A DNA stretch of 64,000 nucleotides from Latrodectus hesperus (lineage: Eukaryota; Arthropoda; Arachnida; Araneae; Theridiidae), in assembly GCA_037975125.1 (NCBI GenBank), contig JAJQOW010000014.1, positions 24,575,914 to 24,639,913 on the forward strand. Direction: 5' to 3'. A program made the translations under genes and the position numbers. Below, piece by piece: positions 46,830 through 59,800 of the stretch (position 1 is the stretch's first letter; each line of letters starts with the position of its first letter). Below the pieces are notes generated by a model, which saw nothing but the letters and a program-made list of their open reading frames with translations, was not told the origin of the DNA and searched no databases.

Positions 46830-49260
46830 AAACATTTATACCATATTCTCAGAAACATGGAATTCAGCTTGTTTCTTTTTTCGATCAAAATCGAGGAGTG
46901 AATTAATATTTATTTCCAATTAAAGAGTTTATAAAAATGGATGTGTTTTGTGGGAAATGAAATGTATATAATTCTTTATTTTAAAAATAAATTTATTTCA
47001 CTAAATCTATATAAAAATATTAAAAATTGTTTTTTCATAATATTTCATATTTATTTCATAGTATCTATTCAATGTGTAATAGGTGCTAACTAAGCTCAAG
47101 GGGGGAAATTATTCCAATCAAAATTTAAAAAATATCAATTGTATCGAAATATTAAATTTATGCCCGATAGAGGAATTACGTATTTTTTAAAATATTTGAA
47201 CACACACACTACCTGGATATTCCAAATTCACTTATTTTTACTATAAAATTACATGTGTGTGTTTTTACTATTTATACTTTATCAAGTAAATTTTTAATCA
47301 AGTAATTTCATCTTATCTAAGTAATTTTATGGTAAAATAAACAATAATTATAATTGGAAATATCTAAAAATCAATTTGTTTCATATGCTTCCCGACGACT
47401 GAGTTGTTAGCATTCCTGACTCCTGAGATGTGGGTCCCGGGTTCGGGCATAAATGTTACTTTCTTTCTCTGTTCTCTCTGTGTTTCTCTGTCCTTTCTTC
47501 TGTGATGATGTATGAATGTGGCCCACCCTATAAACGGATTTTTGGTGGCAACGCTACTCACCTCCGTGACTTGGTTCACAAATGCTCGCCGGATAACAAC
47601 AATGAGTAGCAGTTTCTAGCCTTGTTGTGGAATAGGGTTCCTAAAAATAATGCCCACCGTTGTTAAATTTCTTTAACTATTATATGAAATTGTGAAAGTA
47701 TTTGTATTGCAAATGACAAAAAAACAATAGAGTAATTCAATTTGTAAATAAATTTTCATCGGACAATGTTTGGAGTTATGTCATAAATCACGTGATTATT
47801 TCGTGTTTTGCAGGTATACAAAGTACCAAAAATCAACAAAATAGAGAGCATTCACAAATTCATTTGAACTGGTTTGTTGATAGCTTAAAATTTCCAGGAA
47901 GCAGTATATAATCAAAAGCAGCATCAGTAATTATCCTTGACATTAAAATGTACGCAATGAAAACTGAAAACTCAACGTTTGAGGCCGAATGACCTAACGG
48001 TATAAAAAATAGATTTAACAGTTAATGCTTCCATATTTGATGCCCCACCCAATAATGAAAGCAATCCAAAAGCAGTATAAGAAAATGGCCCGTTCTTCTG
48101 ATGGAAAGCAAATGCATAGAGAAGTTAATTTTCTAAAAAAAAATTTTGCTTCTGAAAATATAAGCGAAAAACGTTAATAGAAGTGTAAACAATATTATAA
48201 AAGTAAAAATATTTCAACACAATGTAAGCGGTAAATGAAATTATCTTCTGAAAATCTTTAAATTGTAAAGGAAGTAATAATGCAAAATGCCAATAATGAA
48301 AGTATACCTGATGAAAACCTCTAAAATTTCAAAACTTATAAAAAATATAGGAAGAAAAACGGGAAGTGGATAATTTTTTAACTATATTTTTAAATTAATA
48401 ATAATTATTTATTGATATTATTAAATAAATAATTATTTGTTTATTAAATAATTAAATTTAATAAGAAAAATATAGTGAATAAGAATTTTAAATTTTTTTC
48501 GTGAGAACTTTATAGCAAACTGCAAAAAATTTTGAAAACAAAAATTATGATGTTTTAAGTGTTACAATCATAAATTTATAATATTAATATGACTTCAAGA
48601 TCAAATCTTGTTTCATACTTCACTCTATTGAATGGTAAATAGGTAATAGAAGTTGGTAAAATATAAGATGTCACTCTATAGATTTTGTGCAGCCTGTTTT
48701 AATTTTGTCACTTTTTACTAACAAAGAACAGAGAAAAGTTCGATGAATGAAAAACTAATTACAAATACCTCCTATAAGAACACTGACGTGTAAATTTTTT
48801 AACATACATGGAGTAATGGATTTCTCAAGAATAATGATCTTTGATTTTGTTTTTCAAGAATAATTCTTACATAATCGGAAATAATGTATATAAAGTCATA
48901 ATTTACAATTAGAGCCTAAAGCAATATGGTAGTAATAAAAGTTTAAAAAAATGGGAAATAGTAATTAATAAAAATATAAACTTCAAAATCAATATGCAAT
49001 GTGAACGCTTTTCACTTGTGCGTGTACACACATATAACAAAAGGGTTTTCTGCTGCCATTAACATTATTGGGCACAATTTGAAGAATTTAAGTTTCTTTT
49101 TCCTACATTACCTTCAGAGAATTTATACCAACAAGAGAAACTTACCAATGATCTTTACCAGAAATTTTACAGGCTCATTGTGGAGTTAAGTTCAGGAATC
49201 TTTGCAAAACACGACATTCATTCAACGGCTTAATCTTTTAAAAAATTTGTCAGTGATGTT
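46830..49260 (+). repeat. Duplicated noncoding block beta, part 2
   Basis: It matches block gamma (61400-62960) in order: a gaaaacat, cagaaaca, ttcagc-tgtttc segment, and later ttcgtgtt-caggtatacaa with accaaaaatc. From about 47970 it also matches block alpha. A SINE (47385-47640) interrupts only this copy. Confidence 0.5.
47385..47640 (+). repeat. tRNA-derived SINE
   Basis: The head has gactgagttgttagcattcc (A-box-like) and gtcccgggttcgggca (B-box-like). The body follows with a tctctgt pyrimidine stretch and ggcccaccctataaacgg. The corresponding part of block gamma lacks it, which supports an insertion. Confidence 0.55.
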
Positions 49261-49681
49261 TGTATAATGGGAACGAAAATTATGGTGCAAAATAAAAATA
49301 TTACATCAATCAAGAGAAGATTTAGTTACTCATGTAGCAGTGGACTTAATATATATTCTTTTACCTACCAAATAATTTTAAATGTTTGTTTCCAGTTTAT
49401 GTACCCACACATCACAAAACATTTTTGTGCTGACAATAAAGCTGTCGCAACTTGCAAAATTAAAATCAACTTCTTCAAAATTGTCTTCAGAATGTATACA
49501 TAAACAAGAACATGTTGAAATGCAAGTGCTCAGCCAAAACTCTCCCATTGTATTTTGTCGAATTATGATCATGAAACTTTGCGTGGTCATTAGTTAAATG
49601 TCTTAACTTTCATGAATTTCGCCAATAAAATGTTCTCATTGAAGATGAAATTTACTGTCCATCAAAATATCAAAGAAAATA

Positions 49682-51083
49682 CACACTGCCTGACATTAAA
49701 AATGCAATACTAAGAAGGAGTTGCCAGAAAGTGACGAATCTCGGCTAACAGGGAAAGACACTAATAAACAACAAGTGATCTGTATTTCAAAATGACATGC
49801 CTAATACAAAGCGAGAACAGAGTTGGGTCAGTTGGTCACAGAACCACAGTGAAAGGCAATACACGAAGCGACACGTCGAGGCACAGAGTCAATGAGAGAA
49901 TGGATGGCGTCCTGAAGAATGGCTCTCTGTTCCCTGTCAACCATTTGCCAAAGTACGTCTTCTAACGTAGGCAGGGTCTGAAAATGGCATATAATTATAT
50001 CACAAACTTCATCGTATTGTGAAAAATACGGAGGTGGCCTGCGAAGCAGCTGTACTTCTTGCACGGGATATTGGCTGATACAATCAATGTCTGTTGGAGC
50101 GTTATCATGCACATAGAGAGAATTTTGCACTCCTTGAACGTAGGGGAGTGTCACAGCACATCATCCACGTAACATTTGGCTATCACAGTGTAGTGAGTTT
50201 GAGCTAGAGGTGACCTGCAATCATACGCAATGGCACCGTAAATCATGATGTCACCTTATCGGGTTCCACAAAGGCAGTAAGTTTGAAACTATCTACACGT
50301 TTACGCCATAATCGTCTGCCGTGGCTATCTCTAGAGAAACAGAAGCACACATACATTACACATCCAAGAGTACGATTCCGTGTCTAACCGTCGTTGGCAT
50401 GTCTCTTATCCGAAACCATTCCAGACATTGACGACTATACTGTAGGGTCTATCTCCGTCTTTTTAACGGACGACATGAGCGTAGTACACGAGAGCAGCCA
50501 ATCTACGGCAAATGGTTTTGCTCAATGTGGGAGCATACAAGGTGTCTTGCATATGCTCCAGAATTTCGGTAGACATGCTTTGCGGAGTCCCAATACATCC
50601 CTTTGGACTCGTCCATCTACCTGTATTGCAGTTCCTCTTTCTGCACTGGCACCCTGGAAACGTTCGACAGCTTCTTGTTCAAATCTTCTCCACATCTGAT
50701 GTATTATGGACTCGTCTAGTTGTTTGTCAAGCGGTGATTTGCCATAATGGCCAAGTTGCGATTCTCAATACGATCACAATGTCCTTCATATACTCGTCTA
50801 TCTTCTGGAACTGACTCCTTCGAAACTGAACGGCCATTATTTGCAATTACAGCCAACTTTTGCCACAAAAACACACTTTAAGCTATTATATTCAAAGCTG
50901 CAACAATGGGGTGAATATTCCCCAGAATGCCGGTTCCTCAGCTTACATCTTATCCTAAGTGCGCTGGAGAACTGCATATTTCACAACATTTGCAATAACT
51001 GAGTAAGGGGCGTCGAACTTGAAATTTGCATATTTTTCAGGCCACTCCTTCTTGATGTTGCATTTTCAATGCCATGCTAAGTA
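49682..51083 (-). mobile_element. Tc1-type element, decayed
   Basis: The left end (49682 onward) and the reverse complement of the right end share about 30 bp: CATTRAAAATGCAA followed by AAGAAGGAGT and GCC. TA dinucleotides flank at 49680-49681 and 51084-51085. The size of 1.4 kb is normal for the family. The right end alone is kept in block alpha near 7255-7385. Confidence 0.75.
49828..50840 (-). pseudogene. Tc1-type transposase, frameshifted
   Basis: The minus strand holds pieces in order: a decayed N-terminal region (SVPEDRRVYEGHCDRIENRN near 50810), GAIAYDCRSPL (normally WGAI...SRSPL) near 50240, then the open segment 50154-49828. That segment has VTLPYVQGVQNSLY-like and HDNAP (second catalytic Asp) blocks, ISQYPVQEVQLL, PPPYFSQYDEVCDII (normally PxSPDLSPIEHVWD, with the catalytic Glu) and the tail LWQMVDREQRAILQDAIHSL. 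The Asp-Glu spacing appears shortened. Many stops and shifts make it non-functional. Confidence 0.75.
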
Positions 51084-51239
51084 TAATTTTTTGTACTGAT
51101 GTAACAGTGGATGCTAATTTATGTTCATTTACCTGATCTCTTATCAGCCATTTTTATATCAGAGTTACGTCACTCGATGTTTTAAGAAAAAATACAAAGA
51201 GTTGAGCATTGTCAATATTTTTTTGCTAACAAGAATTAA

Positions 51240-51670
51240 CTCAAATACCTTTTGAAGAAGTTCAATTTCGACGATAATTCTCAATAACTAAGAAAGTCCT
51301 AAAATTATTTAAACTTATAAGAATAGACATCTATCTCAAAAGACTGACCGCTTTTCTCTTAATGTTGCATTTAACGAGAATTAAACAAAATCTAAACTAT
51401 TTGTCTTTCAATGAAATCGATTTATAAGAACGCATCAGCTGTTTTGAAAGGAAATTGCAAAGAATGCGAATATTAATTAGTAAAGATCTGGCTATACCAC
51501 TCACTTATTAGCACGTCATTAAAATTACATAAATATATCATCATAAATTGATTCTTTAAGTATTAAATATAAATTTCAACCATGCTAGTTATTTTCCTCA
51601 AATGTAAAGAAAACTAATTAAAAAATTTGCTAAAATCATCAGATTTAAAAATTTTTATTATATAACTTAT
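51240..51670 (+). repeat. Duplicated noncoding block beta, part 3
   Basis: It is colinear with 8320-8760 over about 430 bp, for example ttaaacaaaatct-aactatttgtc and tcatcagatttaaaaat. Confidence 0.6.
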
Positions 51671-51689
51671 GAAGAGTGATATAGAGCCA

Positions 51690-52740
51690 TCATATGCTAG
51701 AGAATTTTATCCATGCCACTTTTAGGTGCTATTGGACAATATTTTTTCGGGTCAGAGGGAACTTTATCAGTCTTTAATATTTGAATAAATATAGCTTCCT
51801 ACCAAGAGATGGATATACATTTTCAATGCAGATTTTATTGTATAGTCGAAGTTGATTCAAAAAAGAATCTGGACATAAATTTCGAATCACATTATAGCTG
51901 ATCCCATCTGATTCTGCACTAGTACTATTTATTTGATGTAATGCCTTTTATAATCATGTGGAAAGAACACCCATCACATTCCACCATTGACAAATTAGGC
52001 AGCATAATTGCGAGTTTTGTATGTACGAATTAGTACATACAAAACTCGCAATTATGCTGCCTAATTTGTCTATGGTGGAATGTGATGGGTGTTCTTTCCA
52101 CATGATATTTTACTATCTAAAATTTAGGATTACACATAGGATATTTCAGCAAAAGTTTCTCCTATGATATTAGCTACGTCAAGTGATAAAATCTATTCAG
52201 GAACTCCGGTTTTTAATATAGGGAAGGAAAATTCATGGTGAAAACCAGTGTCCGCTTTTACGTTTTTACACAATTGTTTAGAAAATGTTCAAGATGTATT
52301 AGAAGATAAACAATTATACCAGAATTCCCGCTGTCTTTGATGCTGAGTTCTGGGTATGCTTTCTTAAAAACCAGAAAGGTTAGAATTTGTTGGGTATCTT
52401 TGAAACATGCCTCATAGCAACAATTATTCCAACCAGATTTACGATACTTTCAGGAATTTGAGAAGCCTTTTGCAATTGCTAAATAAGCAGCTTTTGTAAT
52501 TATTTTAATGATATTTTTCACTGCTTCATATATATTTTCACAAATTACCATATCATCAGTAATCTCGGCAACTGACAATTCGACTGATTGTATGTAAAAG
52601 TAAGTATTTTTTGGTTAACACTATTACATTCATACGAGAAATCTGATGAATCCTCAATTAAAATGGCATTTTGCAGTGAAAGGAAAGATTTTTTCGATGT
52701 AATAAAATTTTTTATACCTTCCTTTGCCATTTTCAATTTA
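51690..52740 (-). pseudogene. Decayed non-LTR ORF2 (endonuclease-linker-RT)
   Basis: The minus strand reads, with frame changes, ITKAAYLAIAKGFSNS and KYRKSGWNNCCYEAC (linker after the endonuclease, compare P-W-W-N-x-x-C in relatives), then PILKTGVPE and DVANIIGETFAEISY. After the palindrome come SDGISYNVIRNLCPDSFLN, YNKICIENVYPS and KVPSDPKKYCPIA, which correspond to the PGxDGIS...NYRPIAL blocks of non-LTR reverse transcriptases. The catalytic D-D motifs are not found. It belongs to a family unlike A, B and C. Identification rests on motif order only. Confidence 0.5.
51953..52106. repeat. Long near-perfect palindrome, 74-bp arms
   Basis: The arms 51953-52026 and 52033-52106 pair at 73 of 74 positions with a 6-base spacer (GAATTA). 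The single mismatch lies near 51989. It interrupts the decayed RT frame. Confidence 0.93.
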
Positions 52741-55005
52741 AGAGCTTTAAAAGCCTTAAATTAAGTTGTTCTCTTTTTTTTTTTTCAAAGAAGATACGCT
52801 TAGGTTTGGAGAAATAGGAGCTCGATCAGGTGGAATGGTGACATTATGAGTCTGCGTATTGTTGTGTATAAAATTACTGTTATTATAAAGCGATAACATA
52901 TGAAATTTTAAATTAAAATAAGGTATTATTTTTTAAACATTCCGTTGTGTATTTATCGTATTCTTTTTTTCTACCCAGATTCAAACCTGAAAAACAAGCA
53001 GAAACTGGCTTTGTTTTAGTAATTAAAATTTTCCTTTAATTCACACATAAAATAACAAAACTGCTTACAGAAATATAAATTCAATTACTTGTATTACTTC
53101 AATAATTATAACTTTGCTACCAACATGATAAATCACTCACGTGGAGTGATTAAGTTACACTAGATTGCTTAAACTTATATTCAGATTAATTATTAAATAA
53201 AGTTATGCAAATGGTGGTACCACACTAAAAAAATCTGGCTGGATAAATAAATAAAAAACATAAACTTACATACAAACAGTTGATGGAATAAGCCGGCCTA
53301 TTTAGAGGGCTTCAAAAAACCTGGTTAATCAGTTATTTGGCGAGGCTTCCTTCATCCAGATTTTTATTATAATGGAGAATTCATTTAGAAAATTGAGTTA
53401 GGATTTAAAAAAAAAGCAATCTAAAAATTTAAAAAAAAGTATGAATATTTTTGTATCTGAAATCATTTCACAAAAGATTCAGTCTTTTCTATTATCATAA
53501 TTTAAAAATTTATCTCAAAAGAAATATTTTAAATGTTTTACATATAGGCTGCAAGAAAATAATGGGTACTAAAATTAGAGACCAAAAGATAAAATAAACA
53601 ATGAAATAACGCATGACCTTTATTACTGATGTCTCTCGCAGTGGTGAAATATATATAATTTACATGGAGAAATTCCAGCCATTGTTTGGCAGAATTGCAT
53701 ATTTTGGCATTATAATAGAAGAAATACAGAAATCAGACTAGACTGTTTTGCTAGTACTTTATATTGAACATTTGAAACTAATTCAAGACATTAAAATCAT
53801 TTACATTATTTTATAACTTATGAATGATTTTTCAAAACTCGTACAATCTATGTTACTCACTGTAAAATACATTCAAAATATTTATCAAAATACATAAAAA
53901 TTGGCATTAAACATTGGAATTCAATCGGAAAACCAGATAGAAACTTGATTTTTAAGCAACACATTAAATCACTTAATTTTAAATTTAAGGAAAAAATGAG
54001 CTGAATCTCAGTAAATATTTTGTTAAGTGAAAATTTAGTCCTTATCTGCAAAGATTAGTTCTCTTTTGTAAACGGCTAGAATATTTAGAAGCTTAAAATC
54101 CTTAATAAAGAAAATGTATTTCAAAATGGATTCGTCTACTCTAATGCTGATAAAATCAAGTCAGCAGCAGGTATAATGGAAGTGCAAATTCAAAATAAAT
54201 GTAATCATGATACAAAAACTCTCATCATCCTTATCTAAACCCTATTAAAAACATCAAAAAAATTGGATTTGTCTCTTCACCATGATATCAAATCAAAAAA
54301 ATAAATGAAAATCACTACAAATGACGTTATTAATGTTGCTGATTTTTTAACTTCATTTTATTAAATTTTTGTTTTATTAAATTTAGAATGAACTGATGCC
54401 TGAATTGGAATTACTTCTAAAAATTTAAAAAAAGAGGCAAAAATTAACTTGTTCCCTCTAAACGTTAGAAATTTTCCTATCAATCACTTATCCATCATTC
54501 CAAAGTAATTAAAATTAATTATGTGAAAAATTAAATAACATTTAACTCAATCAATGCTTGAAAAGTTTGATCTTCAACAGTAACTCTCAACAACGAAAGG
54601 CTTATAACATTATTAGAATTTATGAATTAAAACATCCATCTGAAATAATCACCAGCTTTCTATATTTTATGTGTAACTAAGTGTAACCGATATATTTAAT
54701 TACATCTTATATAAAGAATAAATATTGAATCAAACATATTTTAAAATTTTAATCCTTTTCCACACATTTCTATCCAAAGATTTCATATCAAATATAAGGA
54801 TCATATTTCATCGACTAAATAAATTTACGTCAGCTTCATCAGAGAAGAAATTATTATTTTTATACACAATTTGGAGACATTTATAGACATATTTCTTTTT
54901 TACTCGAATTCCACATGACTTGAATTCGATATCTAAAAAAAAAAAAAAAAACTACAAGATTGAACAAATAAAGCTAATGTAAAAATTAAAAAGAAATTTA
55001 ACTAA
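52741..55005. other. AT-rich noncoding stretch
   Basis: I see no gene or transposase motif; there are only short A/T-rich frames and an A-run near 54935-54950. Confidence 0.4.
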
Positions 55006-55011
55006 ACTTCA

Positions 55012-55277
55012 TGGCCCGACAGCCCATGTGGGCCAAGGCCTACAGTGCCCATAACTGTTTTCATGACCGAGGGCCCTGGGGTGCGAAGCCTGTGTCCCAA
55101 TTGGGTGGTCAGCCTAACGTAAGACCCCCAGTATTTAGTTCCTTAGCATGCTTAGTACTCAGTTAATCGACCCACAGAAAGGATGATAGGTTGAGTCAAC
55201 CGTGCCCAGCCCGAGGATCGAACCTTGGACCTGTGTCATGGGAGCTTTAATCACTGCCACTAAGCCACAAGGCTTCA
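55012..55277 (-). repeat. tRNA-derived SINE, minus strand
   Basis: The minus strand starts ccttgtggcttagtggcagt (A-box tggcttagtgg) and has aaggttcgatcctcgggc (B-box) about 30 bp later. A body with acggttgactcaacctatca and ctgtgggtcgattaactgag follows. That body phrase resembles the central domain of SINEs known from many invertebrates. It is much GC-richer than its surroundings. Confidence 0.75.
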
Positions 55278-56588
55278 AAAAGACATTTTACTACCTTAAA
55301 TCAATGCAACAGGCTTTGGCTTTTAGAATCTTCATTACCTGGTGTCAAAAGCAACAATCAAGTCTAACCGTTCGAGTGCTTTTTTACATTTGACAAAATC
55401 ATTTTCCCTTGACTGGTTTATTATTCAATTTCGAAGTAATCCATGCGGAGTTGTTAAAAAACATAAGAATATGCTTTATCTTAAGCCCACATTTGTGTAA
55501 GAAATCGAACAAAGTCATTTGGTGTTAGGAGTTGTTGATGTTTTTTGTGTGTGTAAACTTATAAAAACTTATTAAGCAGAGATTCGAGCAGAATACAGAT
55601 TAGGATTTTGATCTTTTTGAAGAGGACAGAGGACTTTCAAAGGTAATTATTTTTATTTTTATCTAAATTTCTTGAAATTTGGCACATATATTAAGCTTAT
55701 AGGTTTAGATTAAATTGTAAAATTTCAAGTTAAAATATAAATTATAAAAAGTGATTTATGAAAATAAATGTAATTATAATATCCGAAAAATGTTCAATAT
55801 TAAAAGACCCCTCTCGTTCTTAGTTATGGAAATATTTTTTCAATTTTCATGAATAATAATATTTGCATATATATGAAACAATCCATCTTTAAAATTAACA
55901 CTTTACTATGAACATTTAGTAAATAAAATTTTTTAAATACATTTTATGAAATTTTTCCTAAAGATATATCAAAATGAATTTTAGAACTCAAATTTTAATT
56001 TTATGTAAAGTTACAACCAAATTTTTTGGGACATTTGAAGAAAACATAACGAACAAATCTGTAACAAAATCCGTGTACATTGGTGAAAAATTATTGCGCT
56101 AGGAGCATTTTGCGTTCAGATATTTATCAAAAAAATTAAATCTCAGAAAAAAATATTTTAAATTTGAGAAGTACTTGAGAATATAATTTAATATTTAAAT
56201 ACCAACAAATTGTTTTTTTATTGATTTTTTCGTCAAAGTATGTTTTATTATTTGAAAAAATGTTATTTAAAATTAATTTAATTGATTTAAATCTACATAT
56301 TGCAATTTTAAAATTGTTTCTATCATTCGAAAAAAATATAATTTAAATACTACATAAAAAGCATAGATTCTAAGCATATTCTGTATTAATATTATAATTC
56401 TAAATATATACAAAATTGTACTCATAATAAAATATAATGTATTTTAAAAAAATTTTAACATACAAAGGTATTGTAAGAATAATAGAAAAACTTATATTCT
56501 TATTTATAATTTTTTTTCAAAATGCTCCAGCACTGTATGCAATATCTTTTGGATTTTGTTTTAACTATTTATGATATCTTGACTTTCG
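55278..56588. other. AT-rich noncoding stretch
   Basis: There is no supported feature. Confidence 0.4.
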
Positions 56589-58510
56589 TTGCTGTAGTAC
56601 CTGGCGACTGTTTAGCGATCAACAAACCACGCTTGGCATGGTTTGATCTCTTTTAAAAGGTTGCCGTATTTTAGAAAAGTATTGGCGGAGCAAGGTCCGC
56701 GATAGGTTGCAATATTCTGGTAGGAGCGGAAGGCTCTGAGATAGTTTTGTGTTTTGTTTTTGATATTAAATGTTTTTTTGTAAATAAATGAATGTTTCGT
56801 CCAGGAAATGGTGATCGTTAATTTTCTCGGCAATTTAACACATCACAGTTCCAATTTATTTAAATTTTTTTCTGAAAGTCTTCTTGCATCATTTTTTTTT
56901 GCAAGTTTTAAAGTGTGAACAGATTGTGACTCCTGCATACAATTTTGCTGTATTGAAAACTCCAAAATTGAATTCACAAATGGCTAGAGTTATTGTATAT
57001 TCCAGTCTCTTCTTAGTATACAAATATATTTTTCGAGCAATTTTTCCATATATAACTGTGAAGAATTTCATTTGCATTTTGAATTTTTGCTGAAGCACAA
57101 CGAAGAATTTCATTAGAAGTCAGTCTTTGGTACACTGGTTTACTTTTCGACAACTTTTACTGAAAGTTTAGTATTCATCAGCGTGTGACTTTGTGGTATT
57201 TCATTGTTTTCAACAGCTTTTTTTATAAAAGCACCATTATATGCGTCACGTGAGATATTTCTTATGTTGGGGCCTTTTGCCTATTTACATACAGTGATAA
57301 AAAGCCGTCGAAATTAAAGATTTCATCTGTCTGATATCAAGAGTATTATATTTTATTGCTTTTCGATCAAAATTTTGTATTTTTACAAAAGTTTCCTCCT
57401 TTAAATTGCCTTCTTTTCCACCACCTAGTCTGACGAGTTTCACTCTCCATTCTTTTATACATTAAGAATTTTAAGAAGTGGTGTTTTAAGTCTTTTCACA
57501 ACATGATTAATACATTCTTCTTTAACAATTGGAATATCACCATATATTTTTCATTCAAGTGAATAAATGTTTTAGAATAATCATCACTTATAATTGTTGT
57601 GTACAACTTATTATATGAAAGACAACGTTTTCAAATTCGTGAAGCAGCAGCCATTTACATGCTCCCAGATGATCCGCTGAAGTTTTTTTTTTTTGGCAGT
57701 TTTATCTATGTCCTTCTTTTCAAATGTGGAATTCAGCACTGTCTTCTCCGAAATTTCGAGATGCAATTGTACACTCCGAAAAGTACTTCGACATGATTTC
57801 AAAGTCAACTTATAAACCTGTGAAGGAATCAGTTGCTATTCTAATACCATATAAAGAAGTATGACCTCGTTTCTGCCAAGTTCCAACACAAGTAACAGGT
57901 ATATGTAACTGATCCTTTGGATTTAAATTTGAATTTGATTCAACATGTGCTTTCCTAATGGCTCTGCGACTTTCTTTTAACATTTAACTTCGAATCACTT
58001 CATTTTTTAAACTAAATTATAGAAATATTGAGAAAATGTTTTTCTTATGCATCTTTCCCCAATCCAGTGTTTGAGAGAATGATTCCGTTCTGCATAACCT
58101 TATTCAGAGCTCATAAAAGCTGTCACAACTTTATTACTGACATCAAATTTTCATGAGCACCTTTCTCTTTAACTAGATAAAGTTGAGCCAAAATTTTTTT
58201 AGCAAGATTTGCATGACATTTCTAGTTTCACTGAAAAACCATAATTCTCCGGAGTGGATACATCTAGAAAGCAGACACCAGAATTACAGTACAAAAAATT
58301 GCTTAGAAAACAGGAGATGCAATTTTAATTCAATAGAATATAGCCATTTTCACTTGTAAGAGGAATATCATTACAAAAATGAACAGATTCTTGAACATTT
58401 ACAGGTAGAAAAGAAAAGTTTTGGTCAGCTGTTTCCTTTGGTACAGCTTCCTCAGCCAATTTTGATTGTCTTTTGCGAGCTGATTCAATCGCAGCAAGTT
58501 TTCGTTTCGT
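56589..58510 (-). pseudogene. Mutator-like (MULE) transposase, copy a
   Basis: The minus strand keeps blocks in the order expected of an arthropod MULE transposase: LAAIESARKRQSKLAEEAVP near 58500; FDVSNKVVTAFMSSE; PVTCVGTWQKRGHTSLYGI near 57920-57850 (normally C-D-G-T-W-x-x-R-G, so the first catalytic Asp appears replaced by Val); VKLVRLGGGKEGNLKEETFVKI; FYHCM and GKRPQHKKY; NANEILHSYIWKNCSKNIF; and LAICEFNFGVFNTAKLYAG within the open piece 57113-56889. Multiple stops and shifts separate the blocks. R1 repeat sequence lies just upstream (58640-59110). It is clearly dead; the family call comes from motif recall. Confidence 0.6.
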
Positions 58511-58639
58511 TTGTCTGTCTTTATGTTAAATGTATTTTTAACTAATTGCATGCATTATGATGGAAATTACAATGTTAGATTCAAGGAAATATTATTTGAG
58601 AAAAGTTTTCTGAAAATAACTGTTTTATAAGGGTTGAAC

Positions 58640-59110
58640 AACAAACAGAAATTGATGTTTCAAAATCAAAGTCAATGGTGAAATCCTAATAATGATAGCT
58701 GTGAAAAATCAACATGATTAGTGTTGCCAGAGGAAATCACACAAATAATAAAAACTAAATAATTTTGATGTGGCAAAAATATAGCACATTCTAAAACAAG
58801 ATTTCTGTAAATAATGATTATTTTGAATAATGTCGGAAATGGAGATGGTTGTTACTTTAAAAAATAAATGCCATAATTTTTCCACTATTAATTGTATAAA
58901 TCAAAGAAATATCAGCCATAATGTGATTATTTAAAACTTATTGCTTTCTAGAAACACATATACTTCACTGGAAATTAGTTATTATTCAAATACACTGTCC
59001 TCTTGTTACTTGTTTTCGTTTATGAGAAAAAGTGAAAAGGGAGCGTGGCACATTGTTTACACCATTAAAACATTAATAACTTTGTCTAGAATTGACTGAA
59101 ATCAAAAATT
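58640..59110 (+). repeat. Dispersed repeat R1, copy 4 with flank
   Basis: It is colinear with 45620-46150: a tgatgtggca segment, then ggaaattagttatt, ctgtcctcttgttacttg, gagcgtggcacattgttta and the actttgtct segment. Confidence 0.55.
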
Positions 59111-59399
59111 ATTATTGTATTATATAGAGAATGATTGATATTTTTTTATAAATCAAAAAAGAAAAATCGATATTTTTATGGATTTTGCAAAATTTGTGAT
59201 AATCCACTGTCGATTTTAATTCTTTCCATAATTTATAAACCAAAGGAACATGAGGAAACAGGATTTTCTTTCCCAGGATTCCTTTACGAAATGGAAATAG
59301 AAATGCATTTTGTGAAAGTATTGAGTTTTGCGAAAAAATCAACAAGTTTGTGTTTTTTCCATACGAAATTGAGCAAAGAATGAAAACTGAATAATAATG

Positions 59400-59800
59400 T
59401 GGCAAAATTGTTCAACAATCTGAAACTATTTATTGAAAAAAATAATGATTCTCAAATATTAAATTTTGCATTTAATACGAGTTTATAAAATGGGCGTGGT
59501 CATTTGTTTAGGAAATAAATACTTTATTTTTACAAGATTCAATTGTATAATTCCACTAAAATTAAAAAAATTTGATATTTGAAACGATTTTCTTAATAGA
59601 AGTACTCATATTTTACTGGTAATTAATTATTGTTGAAATCCATTGTCCTCGTGTTACATGTTTAACGTTTTCGGATATAGGAGAAAAAAGGGTGTGGCAC
59701 ATTGTTTATGTTTATAAAACAGATACTTTGTTTAAAATTGTCTTAAAAGAAATATTTTACCGTATAATGTAGTGAAGAATTTATATTTTTTCATAGATTG
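59400..59800 (+). repeat. Dispersed repeat R1, copy 5
   Basis: It has ggtaattaattattg, cattgtcctcgtgttacatg, aaagggtgtggcacattgtt and the actttgttt segment. It lies about 650 bp after copy 4 in the same direction. Confidence 0.55.
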
